Below, piece by piece: positions 43,691 to 53,683 of a DNA stretch of 64,000 nucleotides. Below the pieces are notes generated by a model. The model was given only the letters and a program-made list of their open reading frames with translations, had not been told where the DNA came from and made no database searches. The position numbers and the translations under genes were made by a program. Location: NCBI RefSeq assembly GCF_013416325.1, contig NZ_JACCGK010000007.1, positions 182,813-246,812 on the forward strand, in the 5' to 3' direction. Each line of letters begins with the position of its first letter. The first letter of the stretch is position 1. The stretch is from Vreelandella sedimenti (GTDB lineage Bacteria > Pseudomonadota > Gammaproteobacteria > Pseudomonadales > Halomonadaceae).

Positions 43691-45568
43691 ATGAGCGATA
43701 AAAAAGACCACATTCAAAATATCGGCCGTCGCCACTTCTTGCGCAATACCGCCGTCACCGGCGTTGCCGGAGCGGGCCTGGCCGGTGGTTTCGGCGCAGG
43801 CGCACTGCTCAATAGCCGACAGGTACAGGCGGCTGGCGGCAACGGTGTTGAAGTTGCACCGGGCGAACTCGACGATTACTACGGCTTCTGGAGCGGTGGC
43901 CACTCGGGCGAGGTTCGGGTACTCGGTGTCCCTTCAATGCGCGAACTGATGCGCATTCCGGTATTCAATGTGGATAGCGCCACCGGCTGGGGAATCAGCA
44001 ACGAGTCGAAGCGAATACTCGGCGAATCGAGCCGTTTTCTTAACGGCGACTGCCACCACCCCCATATTTCAATGACCGACGGCAGCTACGACGGCAAGTA
44101 CCTATTTATCAACGACAAGGCTAACACCCGCGTTGCGCGCATTCGTCTCGATATCATGAAGACGGACAAGGTCACCACCATCCCCAACGTCCAGGCGATT
44201 CACGGTTTGCGCCTGCAGAAGGTGCCTTACACCAAGTACGTCTTCGCCAATGCCGAACTGCCGATCCCCCAGATCAATGACGGCCGCGACCTGGAGAACC
44301 CTGACAACTACTTCACTATGTTCAACGCTATCGATGCCGAAAGCATGGACGTGGCTTGGCAGGTGATCGTCGATGGCAACCTCGATAACACCGATGCCGA
44401 CTACACTGGTCGTTTCGTCGCCTCTACCTGCTACAACTCAGAAAAAGGCATGACCCTGACCGAGACCATGCGCAACGAGCGCGACTGGGTCGTGGTATTC
44501 GACGTTGAAGCGATTGAAGCCGCAGTGGCGGCCGGGAACTACAAGACACTGGGTGAATCAAGCGTCCCGGTACTGGATGGGCGCAAGGGCTCGCAACTGA
44601 CACGTTACATCCCTATCCCCAAGAACCCCCACGGCGTGAATACCTCACCGGATGGCAAATATTTCATCGCCAACGGCAAGCTATCCCCCACTTGCTCAAT
44701 CATCGCCATCGACAAGTTACCTGAGCTGTTCGACGACAGTATCGAACCGCGCGATACCATCGTGGGTGAACCGGAACTGGGCTTGGGCCCGCTTCACACT
44801 ACCTATGATGGCCGGGGCAACGCCTATACCACGCTGTTCATCGATAGCCAGGTAGCCAAGTGGAATATTGAGGATGCCATTCGCCACTACAATGGCGAAG
44901 ACGTCAACTACCTGCGTCAGAAGCTCGATGTCCACTACCAGCCTGGGCATAACCACGCCAGTCTCACCGAATCCCGCGATGCCGACGGCAAGTGGCTGGT
45001 GGTGCTGTCGAAGTTTTCCAAAGACCGTTTCCTGCCGGTAGGCCCTCTGCATCCCGAAAACGATCAGTTGATCGACATCTCCGGTGAGGAAATGAAACTG
45101 GTGCATGACGGCCCCACTTATGCCGAGCCCCACGACTGTATTCTGGTACGCGCCGACCAGATCAACCCAAGCCGAGTATGGACACGAGACGACCCCTTCT
45201 TCGCCGAGACCGTGGCCATGGCCGAGGCAGACGGCGTCAACCTGGAGGGCGAAAGCAAGGTAATCCGCGATGGTAATAAAGTACGCGTGTACATGACCTC
45301 CATCGCACCGCAATTTGGCCTGACCGAATTCAAGGTCAAACAGGGCGATGAGGTGACCGTGGTCATCACCAACCTTGACCAGGTCGAGGATCTGACCCAC
45401 GGCTTCTGTATGGTTAACCACGGTGTGCAGATGGAGATCAGCCCCCAGCAGACCGCTAGTGTCACCTTCACCGCCGACAAAGCCGGGGTGCACTGGTACT
45501 ACTGCAACTGGTTCTGCCACGCAATGCATATGGAAATGACTGGTCGCATGCTAGTCGAACCCGTCTGA
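43691..45568 (+). CDS. nosZ: Nitrous oxide reductase (Tat-exported, clade I)
   Basis: A 625-residue copper enzyme reducing N2O to N2 in the periplasm. The Tat signal is [22 protein letters not shown]. CuZ-type His residues lie in [34 protein letters not shown] and EPHDC. The CuA domain at the C-terminus has [13 protein letters not shown] and [16 protein letters not shown]. The ATG at 43691 has GGGGA. The Tat-type leader and NosR in front place it in clade I. A GC-rich hairpin follows. Confidence 0.97.
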   Translation: MSDKKDHIQNIGRRHFLRNTAVTGVAGAGLAGGFGAGALLNSRQVQAAGGNGVEVAPGELDDYYGFWSGGHSGEVRVLGVPSMRELMRIPVFNVDSATGWGISNESKRILGESSRFLNGDCHHPHISMTDGSYDGKYLFINDKANTRVARIRLDIMKTDKVTTIPNVQAIHGLRLQKVPYTKYVFANAELPIPQINDGRDLENPDNYFTMFNAIDAESMDVAWQVIVDGNLDNTDADYTGRFVASTCYNSEKGMTLTETMRNERDWVVVFDVEAIEAAVAAGNYKTLGESSVPVLDGRKGSQLTRYIPIPKNPHGVNTSPDGKYFIANGKLSPTCSIIAIDKLPELFDDSIEPRDTIVGEPELGLGPLHTTYDGRGNAYTTLFIDSQVAKWNIEDAIRHYNGEDVNYLRQKLDVHYQPGHNHASLTESRDADGKWLVVLSKFSKDRFLPVGPLHPENDQLIDISGEEMKLVHDGPTYAEPHDCILVRADQINPSRVWTRDDPFFAETVAMAEADGVNLEGESKVIRDGNKVRVYMTSIAPQFGLTEFKVKQGDEVTVVITNLDQVEDLTHGFCMVNHGVQMEISPQQTASVTFTADKAGVHWYYCNWFCHAMHMEMTGRMLVEPV

Positions 45569-45577
45569 CGCCACAAT

Positions 45578-45600
45578 GCGGGCCGATTCCTTCGGCCCGC
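45578..45600 (+). other. GC-rich hairpin between nosZ and nosD
   Basis: An 8-bp perfect stem GCGGGCCG/CGGCCCGC with a 7-nt loop and no T run. It could stabilise the nosRZ message or lower expression of nosDFY relative to nosZ. Confidence 0.65.
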
Positions 45601-45614
45601 TGCGGGAGAACACT

Positions 45615-46913
45615 ATGAAACGACACCCTGGCCATTTAGGTTGCCTGCTGGCACTGCTATGGCTTTTTTGGCTGCCTAGCGGGGTTTATGCCGCCAACTG
45701 GTTCGCCACGCCTGGTGAGCCGTTACAGCCGTTGATCGAACGGGCTACCGACGGCGATCAATTGCTGCTGCCTGCAGGACGCTACCCTGGGCGTGTGGTT
45801 ATTGACCGCACGCTGCATATCCGAGGCGAGTTGCAAGCCATACTCGATGCAGGAGGCCACGGCCATGCGGTGGTGCTGGCAGCTCCCGACATTATATTTG
45901 AAGGTGTCCGCATTGAAGACTGGGGGGACAACCTGACAGCACTGGAGGCCGCTATTTTTGTCGAGCCCAGCGCTCACGGTAGTACCATACGAAATAACCA
46001 GCTAAGCGGGCCTGGCTTCGGCATCTGGCTCGATGCTGTCAATGACGTCAGTGTGATAGGCAATACCATTCGTGGCGATACCCGACTGCGTTCCCAGGAT
46101 CGCGGCAACGGCATTCACCTCTATAACGTTAGTCACTCGATTATTGAATCCAACGATGTCGCGCAGACTCGCGACGGCATCTATCTCGACAGCAGCCGCC
46201 ACAACGTGCTGCGCGACAACACCCTGCATGACCTGCGCTATGGCGTGCACTACATGTACTCCTTTGACAATCGTCTTGAAGGCAACCTGACCCAGCGAAC
46301 CCGAACCGGCTACGCCCTGATGCAATCCAAACGCCTGGAAGTCGTTGATAACCGTTCGGAAGCAGACGACAACTACGGCATTTTGATGAACAACATCACC
46401 GACTCCCTATTGAGCGGCAACCGTGTCGAAGGCGTCACCCAGCCCCTGGGAGCAGATGGCGAGGGGCGTCTAGCTGGCGGCGACGGCAAGGCACTGTTCG
46501 TTTACAACTCGCAGTTCAATCGTATCGAGAATAATCGTTTCGCAGCCAGCGACATCGGCATCCATCTCACCGCCGGTTCAGAGGATAACCTAATGGCGGG
46601 CAACGCCTTCATCGCCAATAAGCAGCAAGTCATGTATGTCGCTACCCGTGAGCAGGATTGGTCGGGCAATTACTGGAGCGACTACCTGGGCTGGGATCTT
46701 GACGATAGCGGTATCGGCGACACCGCCCATGAGCCCAATGACGCCATGGATCATCTTCTCTGGCGCCACCCCACCGCGCGCCTGTTGATGCAAAGCCCTG
46801 CGGTATTGGCACTGCGCTGGGTGCAACGTCAGTTTCCGGTGTTTCGTCCACCGGGGGTCAGAGACAGCGCTCCCTTGATGAGCGAGCCCGGCCGAGAAGG
46901 AAATGCTCCATGA
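45615..46913 (+). CDS. nosD: Periplasmic copper-site assembly protein NosD
   Basis: 432 residues. A signal peptide (CLLALLWLFWLPSGVYA) precedes a right-handed beta-helix made of repeats such as NGIHLYNVSHSIIESNDV and LDSSRHNVLRDNTLHDL (CASH/NosD domain). NosD acts with the ABC transporter NosFY to deliver copper and sulfur to the NosZ CuZ site. The ATG at 45615 has GGGAGA, and its stop overlaps nosF by 4 nt. Confidence 0.95.
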   Translation: MKRHPGHLGCLLALLWLFWLPSGVYAANWFATPGEPLQPLIERATDGDQLLLPAGRYPGRVVIDRTLHIRGELQAILDAGGHGHAVVLAAPDIIFEGVRIEDWGDNLTALEAAIFVEPSAHGSTIRNNQLSGPGFGIWLDAVNDVSVIGNTIRGDTRLRSQDRGNGIHLYNVSHSIIESNDVAQTRDGIYLDSSRHNVLRDNTLHDLRYGVHYMYSFDNRLEGNLTQRTRTGYALMQSKRLEVVDNRSEADDNYGILMNNITDSLLSGNRVEGVTQPLGADGEGRLAGGDGKALFVYNSQFNRIENNRFAASDIGIHLTAGSEDNLMAGNAFIANKQQVMYVATREQDWSGNYWSDYLGWDLDDSGIGDTAHEPNDAMDHLLWRHPTARLLMQSPAVLALRWVQRQFPVFRPPGVRDSAPLMSEPGREGNAP

Positions 46914-47842
46914 ACCCAGTAATAGAACTACAGCGTGTTACCAAGCGTCACGGGCCGCTGGTGCGACTAGCTGAAATTGATCTCACCATCAAAGAAGGCG
47001 AGATGCTCGCCTTGCTGGGACATAACGGCGCGGGCAAGACGACCATCATGAAACTTATACTGGGCTTAATTGCGCCCAGCTCGGGCCATGTTGACGTCCT
47101 CGGTGGCGCTCCAGATGGGCCACATGCCGAACGCCTGCGGCGTCAGTTGGGATATCTTCCTGAAAACGTCACCTTCTACGAACAGCTCACCGGGCGTGAA
47201 GTGCTCACCTATTTCGCTCGTTTAAAGCGCGCTGACCGCCATCAGGTAACGGTTCTGCTTGAGCGTGTGGGCCTTGTCGAAGCCGCCGACCGTCGCGTTA
47301 AAACCTACTCCAAGGGCATGCGACAGCGACTTGGCCTAGCCCAGGCTTTACTAGGGTCTCCCCGGCTATTGTTGCTTGATGAACCCACCACCGGCCTTGA
47401 CCCCGCTGCCACCCGCGATTTTTATCAAGCGGTAAAAGCCCTACGCGACAACGGTTGTACCGTGCTGCTCTCTTCCCATGTACTGCCCGGCATCGAACCC
47501 TATATCGACCGCGCTTTGATTCTAGGCAAAGGGCGACGCCTGGCCCTGGGCAGCCTTGAACAACTGCGCGAAGAAGCAAAGCTACCGCTCACATTTCGTA
47601 TCCACGGCACATTGCTGACCATGCAGTCTCAGCTCTGGAAAGCCATGTCCCTTGAGCCTATCCCAATCAATGAGCGCTGTGTGGAGGTCAACGTGCCCGC
47701 GGAAAATAAAATGCAGGTACTACGTCAATTAACCACCATGCCGAATATCGACGACATCGAGTTATCACCACCCACCCTTGAGCATCTCTACACGCATTTT
47801 TCTACTCGCCCCGCCTCACTGACGCCAGGAGCCAGCGCATGA
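46910..47842 (+). CDS. nosF: ABC transporter ATPase NosF
   Basis: 310 residues. Walker A is LLGHNGAGKTTIMKL (about 37-51), the signature motif is YSKGMRQRLGLAQALL, and Walker B is LLLLDEPTTGLDP. The C-terminal about 90 residues are the small regulatory domain. It powers NosY, which works with NosD in CuZ assembly. The ATG overlaps the nosD stop. Confidence 0.95.
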   Translation: MNPVIELQRVTKRHGPLVRLAEIDLTIKEGEMLALLGHNGAGKTTIMKLILGLIAPSSGHVDVLGGAPDGPHAERLRRQLGYLPENVTFYEQLTGREVLTYFARLKRADRHQVTVLLERVGLVEAADRRVKTYSKGMRQRLGLAQALLGSPRLLLLDEPTTGLDPAATRDFYQAVKALRDNGCTVLLSSHVLPGIEPYIDRALILGKGRRLALGSLEQLREEAKLPLTFRIHGTLLTMQSQLWKAMSLEPIPINERCVEVNVPAENKMQVLRQLTTMPNIDDIELSPPTLEHLYTHFSTRPASLTPGASA

Positions 47843-48663
47843 AGGCCATGTTCATCGTCGCCGCCAAAGAGTTCCAGGATGGCCTGCGCAATCGCTGGGT
47901 ACTGGCGATCACCGTGATCCTTGCCGTTCTGGCAATGGGTATTGCCTACTTTGGTGCCGCTGCGAGCGGCGGTCTTGGTTTTACTTCACTGGCCACCACC
48001 TTGGTCAGTTTATCAACTCTGGCCGTTTTTCTGATCCCCTTAATCGCGCTGATGCTAGCCTACGACGCCGTTGTCGGTGAGCAGGAGGCCGGCACGCTAC
48101 TACTGCTACTCACCTACCCTATAAGTCGTTCGGCGTTGCTGTTTGGTAAGTTCTTCGGCCATGGGATGATTCTGGCTGTCGCCACGCTACTCGGCTTTGG
48201 TATCGCGGGTATTGTTATTGCGTTGGGCGCTGAAGGCGTACCGCTTATCCAACTAACCGTCGGCTTAGCACGGTTGATCGCCAGCAGTGTGCTCTTGGGC
48301 TGGGTGTTTTTGGCCTTTGCCTACCTGATCAGCGTAACAGTCACCGAAAAGGCACGGGCCGCCGGGCTGGCACTGGGAGTGTGGTTTCTGTTCGTGCTGG
48401 TATTCGATCTAGTACTGCTGGCCCTACTGGTTGGCGTCAAACAGGGGGGCGACTGGCTCCCCTACCTGATGCTGCTCAATCCCACCGACAGTTTTCGCTT
48501 GATCAACCTGTCGGGGTTCGACAGCACACAGCTAGAAAGCGGTATCGCGGCTATCGCGCAGCAAGGCGCGTTCCATTCTGCCTGGCCGCCCTTGGCAATG
48601 CTGGTTTGGGTCGTGGTGCCCCTGCTATTGGCCGTGCGTCGCTTCCACCGTCATACCGCTTAA
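47839..48663 (+). CDS. nosY: ABC transporter permease NosY
   Basis: 274 residues with six hydrophobic helices, beginning MKAMFIVAAKEFQDGLRNRW (the family-typical cytoplasmic start) and including GEQEAGTLLLLLTYPISRSALLFGKFFGH, the ABC-2 permease hallmark. It overlaps nosF by 4 nt. With NosF and NosD it assembles the copper site of NosZ. Confidence 0.95.
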   Translation: MKAMFIVAAKEFQDGLRNRWVLAITVILAVLAMGIAYFGAAASGGLGFTSLATTLVSLSTLAVFLIPLIALMLAYDAVVGEQEAGTLLLLLTYPISRSALLFGKFFGHGMILAVATLLGFGIAGIVIALGAEGVPLIQLTVGLARLIASSVLLGWVFLAFAYLISVTVTEKARAAGLALGVWFLFVLVFDLVLLALLVGVKQGGDWLPYLMLLNPTDSFRLINLSGFDSTQLESGIAAIAQQGAFHSAWPPLAMLVWVVVPLLLAVRRFHRHTA

Positions 48664-48685
48664 CATCTATTATCGAGGATTGACC

Positions 48686-49222
48686 ATGCCCGCCCTGCTG
48701 CCCACTCTAGCCCTTATTGCCTTGCTCCTGACCGGTTGCAACAATGCCACTGACAGCGCCGAAAGGATGCCGCCTCAGCCTATTAGCGACGATGACATCT
48801 GCCATGTATGCGGTATGTTTATCACCGAATTCGAAGGCCCCAAAGGTCAGGCATTTATGCAAAGCCACAGTGACGCGCGTAAGTTCTGCTCCACGCTGGA
48901 GATGTTCGTTTTCCTCCAGCAGCCCGAAAATCAGACCCAGCTTCGCCACGCCTATGTGCATGATGTCGGCGTGACACCCTGGGAAGCACCTAAAGACGAT
49001 GCCTTTATCCCTGCGGCAGATGCTTGGTATGTAGTCGACCATGACCGTCGCGGCAGCATGGGCCACACCCTGGCGCCGTTCTCCAGCCCTGAGCGTGCCG
49101 CGCAGTTCTCAACGGTTCATGGTGGCGAGATAATCACCTATGACGATATCGACCTGGAATTGCTCGCCCGGATCGGGCGCGACGAAGGGAGCGGCCATGC
49201 CGCCCACTCAATGGAAAACTAG
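48686..49222 (+). CDS. nosL: Copper chaperone lipoprotein NosL
   Basis: 178 residues. A lipoprotein signal ends with LLLTGC (Cys18 lipidation). The CHVCGM motif (Cys39, Cys42, Met44) is the Cu(I)-binding element of NosL, followed by AFMQSHSDARKFCSTLEMF. It delivers copper to NosDFY/NosZ. The ATG at 48686 has GAGG at 7 nt; a TTG two codons earlier is possible. Last gene of the nos operon; it converges with a SirB2-type gene. Confidence 0.94.
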   Translation: MPALLPTLALIALLLTGCNNATDSAERMPPQPISDDDICHVCGMFITEFEGPKGQAFMQSHSDARKFCSTLEMFVFLQQPENQTQLRHAYVHDVGVTPWEAPKDDAFIPAADAWYVVDHDRRGSMGHTLAPFSSPERAAQFSTVHGGEIITYDDIDLELLARIGRDEGSGHAAHSMEN

Positions 49223-49261
49223 AGGATAAAAGGAGGAGGCAAGATTAAAAGCGACCGCGCT

Positions 49262-49648
49262 TCAAGCTATCCAGGAGAGAGGGCTGTGATGAACAGCGGC
49301 CCCCACCATATAGGCAAAGATAGCCACCGCCACTACCGCGGCTAGGGCTCGCACCGTTGGCGTCGCCCCGCGCTTAATCGCAATGGTGCCAATACCGATA
49401 TAGGCCAGCAGCGCCAGTAGCTTGGCGCCAAGCCAAGGAAGCTCCCAGGGCCATACGGAAAGCAATACCATCAAAGTCACCCCCAGCCCCAACAGAGCCG
49501 TATCAATAAGATGAGGCAATACCTTGACCCAACGGGCGTTGAGCCGCGGGCTTTCCTGCACCGACCACCAGGCGCGCACTACGAAGAGCGTGATGCTCAG
49601 CGCAGCGGCCGTCATGTGCAGGTGCTTGATGAGTAAATAGTGCTCCAT
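49262..49648 (-). CDS. SirB2-family membrane protein
   Basis: 128 residues with four hydrophobic helices: YLLIKHLHMTAAALSITLFVVR, LPHLIDTALLGLGVTLMVLLSV, KLLALLAYIGIGTIAIKRG and ALAAVVAVAIFAYMVGAAVHHS. The positions of His residues in the first, second and last helices match SirB2-type proteins, which have been proposed to bind heme-like groups. The function is unknown. Last of three leftward genes lying between nosL and narX, 11 nt from its upstream neighbour. Confidence 0.8.
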   Translation of the reverse strand: MEHYLLIKHLHMTAAALSITLFVVRAWWSVQESPRLNARWVKVLPHLIDTALLGLGVTLMVLLSVWPWELPWLGAKLLALLAYIGIGTIAIKRGATPTVRALAAVVAVAIFAYMVGAAVHHSPLSWIA

Positions 49649-49659
49649 GGTAACCGTCC

Positions 49660-50052
49660 CTAGCCGACGTTAACCGCATTGCCGTGATGATCGAAGGCAA
49701 GATAGGTGGTGATATTACCCATTTGCAGCGACTCCATCATACGCTGGAGCTGCCGTTCAACCTCGGCGTCATCTTTTGGGTCGTCCATGGCAGCGGTGAA
49801 AACTAGGTCCCATTCGATCTCGGTACGGCGTGACTCCTCGACCAACGCCGCCATGCTGGTCAATTCCTCCGTCGATTTATCTACGCATACCACAGGCACC
49901 AACACACCCCCTTCACCCTGTTCGAAGCGGCGACGCTGGTCAGCATCAGGGAAATCGGGCAGCTCTGCGCGAACGAACACAAACAGCAGGCGCTGGGGCT
50001 TAGGTTGTTTACGTGCTTCCTGCAGTAAATCGGCAAACGTCGCTATGGTCAT
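49660..50052 (-). CDS. Conserved protein of unknown function (130 residues)
   Basis: A soluble acidic protein without signal peptide or membrane helix. It reads FADLLQEARKQPKPQRLLFVFVRAELPD at the start, then VVCVDKSTEEL and a helical segment (VERQLQRMMESLQMGNI), ending FDHHGNAVNVG. From memory, homologues in other proteobacteria are sometimes labelled ribonucleotide reductase alpha subunit; nothing in the sequence supports that name. The start has AAGGCC in front. It is between SirB2 and a six-helix membrane gene. Confidence 0.7.
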   Translation of the reverse strand: MTIATFADLLQEARKQPKPQRLLFVFVRAELPDFPDADQRRRFEQGEGGVLVPVVCVDKSTEELTSMAALVEESRRTEIEWDLVFTAAMDDPKDDAEVERQLQRMMESLQMGNITTYLAFDHHGNAVNVG

Positions 50053-50132
50053 AAAATGGGCCTTATCGCTAGTGGTTTAGAATCAGAAGGTGAGAGTAGG
50101 TAAGAATGAACAGGTGAGACTAATAGGCGGCG

Positions 50133-50702
50133 TTACTCGGGAGACTCTACGAACAGCCACAGCAGCAGCATTACCATGAATAGAGGTATCAACAGGCTAA
50201 GTGGCGCCGCGCGCCAACCATAGGCTTGGACTACCAAAGGTGCCATCCGCAAGGAAAACCCTACGCCCGCCGCTAACGCCAGAAAAAGGGCGACACAAAG
50301 ACGCGCCCAGCGACCAGGCATCCAGCCTTTGGCGTGGGCGATGCCCGTCGTAATCACCGCACCTCCCAGTCCAAGCCCAGCCCCCACCAACAAAAACTCC
50401 CACGGCTGGCTAGCCATCCCAAACCCGCCCAGCGTCAACGCCAGACCCCATAATAGCCACTGCATCAAGCGACAGGTGTCTCCCCGCCTGGCGATATACC
50501 AAGCCGGCCAAGCCAACAGCACGCCGCTACTCAACGGTACCAGCACATAGAGGGGTTGTTTTGCGAGCAGGGCATAAAGTGTCCAGCTAGCCACCGCTAA
50601 AGCGCTTGCCAGCGGCATTAGCAGCATGGCTACCAGCAACTGATAACCATTTACTGGCTGTTTTGATGTCTCCAATGTGGGAGGCGGCACAGATGATGGC
50701 AT
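50133..50702 (-). CDS. Six-helix membrane protein resembling half of an MFS carrier
   Basis: About 189 residues from the ATG at 50702 (an ATG at 50741 or the frame start at 50846 would extend it without clear ribosome-binding site). Six hydrophobic helices and an AxxGxxLGxGGAVITTGIAHAKGWMPGRWARL loop resemble one half of a major facilitator protein, and the half-length suggests a truncated or minimal carrier. Divergent from narX. No conserved substrate motif is visible. Confidence 0.55.
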   Translation of the reverse strand: MPSSVPPPTLETSKQPVNGYQLLVAMLLMPLASALAVASWTLYALLAKQPLYVLVPLSSGVLLAWPAWYIARRGDTCRLMQWLLWGLALTLGGFGMASQPWEFLLVGAGLGLGGAVITTGIAHAKGWMPGRWARLCVALFLALAAGVGFSLRMAPLVVQAYGWRAAPLSLLIPLFMVMLLLWLFVESPE

Positions 50703-50878
50703 GGCGTTTCCCAGCGAGGGTATAAAGACATCGGAAGACATGTAAGAATTGTCTGTAAATACTGGGCGTAGGTCAAAAAACATCGGAGGTAGGTCGGCTA
50801 ACCCCAAAGGAATAGCCCTCGTATCGAAATGCAGACAGTGCCACACTCCCTTACCTCTTCCGCGCTATCGGAAATGCC

Positions 50879-52777
50879 ATGAAATTACTTCAGCGCTCCC
50901 TGGTTGCTCGCATCATTGCGTCCTTACTTGCCATTAGCGGGATGGCCCTTATCAGCATCACCCTGACCATGGCAATGTCTAACAGCAGCCGTGGCGATGC
51001 TGCCGCGATTAATGTCGCTGGCTCACTACGCATGAATGCCTATCAGATCATGGGGGCCTTGCAACGCCTGGAGTATGCCCCCGAGGAGACCAGCGAAGAG
51101 CAACTAGCCAGCTTGGTGGCGAGCTTTGATCAGCGTTTGAATGGCACAACTTTACAGCAAACTATCCCGACTGATGACCGTCACGAGCGCCTCCGTCAGT
51201 TGGAAAAGATTCAGACCTACTGGCAGCGCACCCTTCGCCCTACGCTACAGGCCCCGTCCAGCGCCGCTGAACGTGATCTTGATACGCTGGAAACGATGAT
51301 CGTTGCGATGGTCAATGACATTGAAGTGCTAGTGACCTATTTGGAAGAGAGCACGGAGGCCAAGGTGCGACTGCTGGGGATGATGCAAGTGCTCTTTCTG
51401 GTATTGATCGCTATTGTGGTCGCAATCGCCCTTTATGATGTTCGCTACAATCTGGTAGTGCCTTTGCGTCAACTGATGGTGCTTGCCCGAGAGGCGGCAC
51501 AGCGTAACTTCAAGCCACGCTCTCAGCTACGTGGCAGTGACGAATTGGCATTGTTGGGTCACACCTTTAACAAGATGTCTGCCGAGTTGGCAACCAGCTA
51601 CGCTGCCTTGGAAGACACCGTATCACGCAAGAAGCAGGAGCTTGAGCGCAGCAATCAGGCGCTGCGGGTGATGCACGATGCCAGCCGCTCGCTGTATGGG
51701 GGCGGTAACGACCTTTGTTCTAGCGCAGCGCCCATGTTACGCGAACTGGAAAAGCTGCTGGATGTCGGGCCGATACGGCTTTCGCTAAACGACCCCTTCG
51801 ACCAACGGGAAATGCCTGTATTAGAAACCCACTCGCGTACCCGGCCTGAGTATTGCCGTGACCAGGATTGCCATGCCTGCTTGATTGACCCTCGCCCCTT
51901 GGAGTTGGTGGCCAAGAACCAGTCGCAGTGTTTGCTGTTACCTATCAGCGTAGGCGATACGCTGCTCGGCACCCTGGAAGTGTGGTATCCCCAGGAGCGG
52001 CTCAACGATAGCACCCGTCGCCTGCTTACCATGTTAGCCGACCAGCTCGCCACGGCGGTGTATCTGCAACGGCGTATCGAGGAGCAGCAACACGTTACGC
52101 TGATCAACGAACGAACCATCATTGCACGTGAGCTGCACGACTCTCTGGCGCAATCGCTGTCTTATCTCAAGATGCAGGTCGCCCGACTCGAACGCATGCA
52201 GCAGAAGGAGGCAACCCAAGAAGCCCAGTCTGCGGTATTCGATGAGCTGCGTAACGGATTAAACAGCGCCTATCGCCAACTGCGCGAACTGCTCACCACT
52301 TTTCGGCTTAAACTCGAAGGCCCGGGTTTACAATTCGCCCTGCGTCAGACCGTCGATGAGTTCACCCAACGTATGGGAGCAACGGTCGAACTTGACTACG
52401 ATGTGCCGCCTTACCTACTTAACCCCAATGAAGAAATTCACGTGTTGCAGATCATTCGCGAGGCGCTGGCCAATACCCACAAGCATGCCCAAGCCCACTG
52501 GGCTGCCGTGACAGTGCGCTTCGCCGATGCTCAATTGCTGGTTCGCATTGAGGATGACGGCATCGGCCTGGAAGACGACAGCTCACCACCGATGCACTAT
52601 GGACTAGTGATCATACGTGACCGGGCCAACACGTTGAACGGGGAACTTAGCATCGCCAATCGCCCCACGGGGGGAACCGGCATTGAAATTGTATTTACCC
52701 CGTTGACCGCTCGCTTAATCCAGCGGCAGCCTTCTCAGGCTGCCGCTGACTCTCATTTAGGTACAGGGATCTCTTAA
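50879..52777 (+). CDS. narX: Nitrate/nitrite sensor histidine kinase NarX
   Basis: 632 residues. Two membrane helices flank a periplasmic domain whose start [24 protein letters not shown] is the nitrate-binding P-box. A HAMP segment follows ([15 protein letters not shown]), then a Cys-containing central module ([12 protein letters not shown]), and the kinase core with [18 protein letters not shown] (phospho-His), [20 protein letters not shown] and [11 protein letters not shown]. The ATG has GGAAA. It overlaps narL by 1 nt. Confidence 0.94.
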   Translation: MKLLQRSLVARIIASLLAISGMALISITLTMAMSNSSRGDAAAINVAGSLRMNAYQIMGALQRLEYAPEETSEEQLASLVASFDQRLNGTTLQQTIPTDDRHERLRQLEKIQTYWQRTLRPTLQAPSSAAERDLDTLETMIVAMVNDIEVLVTYLEESTEAKVRLLGMMQVLFLVLIAIVVAIALYDVRYNLVVPLRQLMVLAREAAQRNFKPRSQLRGSDELALLGHTFNKMSAELATSYAALEDTVSRKKQELERSNQALRVMHDASRSLYGGGNDLCSSAAPMLRELEKLLDVGPIRLSLNDPFDQREMPVLETHSRTRPEYCRDQDCHACLIDPRPLELVAKNQSQCLLLPISVGDTLLGTLEVWYPQERLNDSTRRLLTMLADQLATAVYLQRRIEEQQHVTLINERTIIARELHDSLAQSLSYLKMQVARLERMQQKEATQEAQSAVFDELRNGLNSAYRQLRELLTTFRLKLEGPGLQFALRQTVDEFTQRMGATVELDYDVPPYLLNPNEEIHVLQIIREALANTHKHAQAHWAAVTVRFADAQLLVRIEDDGIGLEDDSSPPMHYGLVIIRDRANTLNGELSIANRPTGGTGIEIVFTPLTARLIQRQPSQAAADSHLGTGIS

Positions 52778-53445
52778 TGACGCTATCAACCGCCAACGAT
52801 ACACCTGCCAGCCTGATGATCATCGATGACCACCCGCTATTGCGCCGGGGCGTGGCTCAGCTGCTTGAGCTTGAAGACGACCTTGAATTGGTTGGCGAGA
52901 CGGGCAACCCTGAAGAAGGCATAGCGCTGGCCCTCAAACTTGAGCCGGACCTCGTTTTACTGGACTTAAACATGCCGGGCGTCAATGGATTAGAAGCCTT
53001 GCGTCGCCTGCGGGAAGCCAACTATAGCGGCCGTGTGGTGATGTTTACCGTTTCCGACCATGAGGATGATGTGGTCGCGGCACTGCGTACCGGTGCTGAC
53101 GGTTATTTGCTAAAGGACATGGAGCCCGAAGACATGGTGCGCCAGCTGCGTCAGGCTGCCCTGGGTCGCATGGTCATCAGCGAAAGCCTGACCGCCCTAC
53201 TCGCTGAAGCCCTGCGTAATCAGCGCAATGCGCCCACCACCCCTGATATTCATAACCTAACGCAGCGCGAACGCGAAATCCTACAACAGCTTGCTGGCGG
53301 CCTCTCCAATAAACTTATCGCCCGTAAGCTGGATATTACTGAAGGCACGGTCAAGGTTCACGTCAAGCATCTGCTCAAAAAGCTCAACTTACGCTCGCGT
53401 GTCGAAGCCGCCGTCTGGGCCGTCCAGGAAGGCATTGATCACTAG
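52777..53445 (+). CDS. narL: Nitrate-responsive regulator NarL
   Basis: 222 residues. The receiver domain has [12 protein letters not shown] and the phospho-acceptor Asp in [13 protein letters not shown], with [15 protein letters not shown]. The LuxR-type HTH is at the C-terminus ([20 protein letters not shown], then [17 protein letters not shown]). It should bind TACYNMT heptamers such as the 7-2-7 pair 110 bp before narK. Confidence 0.94.
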   Translation: MTLSTANDTPASLMIIDDHPLLRRGVAQLLELEDDLELVGETGNPEEGIALALKLEPDLVLLDLNMPGVNGLEALRRLREANYSGRVVMFTVSDHEDDVVAALRTGADGYLLKDMEPEDMVRQLRQAALGRMVISESLTALLAEALRNQRNAPTTPDIHNLTQREREILQQLAGGLSNKLIARKLDITEGTVKVHVKHLLKKLNLRSRVEAAVWAVQEGIDH

Positions 53446-53558
53446 TCAGTTCTGTGTGGTTACCTCTAAAGACTCCCAGAATACTTTTGCTCTGACCCGC
53501 CTTTACTCCCTCTCGACTTTTCCTCTTTAAAATCAATGAGAATGGGCTCTTCAGCGAC

Positions 53559-53574
53559 TACCTCTCAAGAGGTA
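53559..53574. promoter_or_regulatory. NarL/NarP 7-2-7 site upstream of narK
   Basis: TACCTCT-CA-AGAGGTA, a perfect inverted pair of NarL heptamers with the canonical 2-bp spacer, 110 bp before the narK start. A single TACCTCT heptamer also lies at 53461-53467. Confidence 0.85.
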
Positions 53575-53683
53575 TGCCGCTGATTTTACTGCTATTTCCA
53601 CCTATTCCCCAAATCCATCCCCAAGCGTATCTTGCCTTCTAACTGCCAAATGCAGAAAGGTTTGATGCCACGGGGAAACCGCC

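Noticed and set aside
44717..45529. A 270-codon open frame on the minus strand
   Set aside because: Antisense shadow of nosZ.
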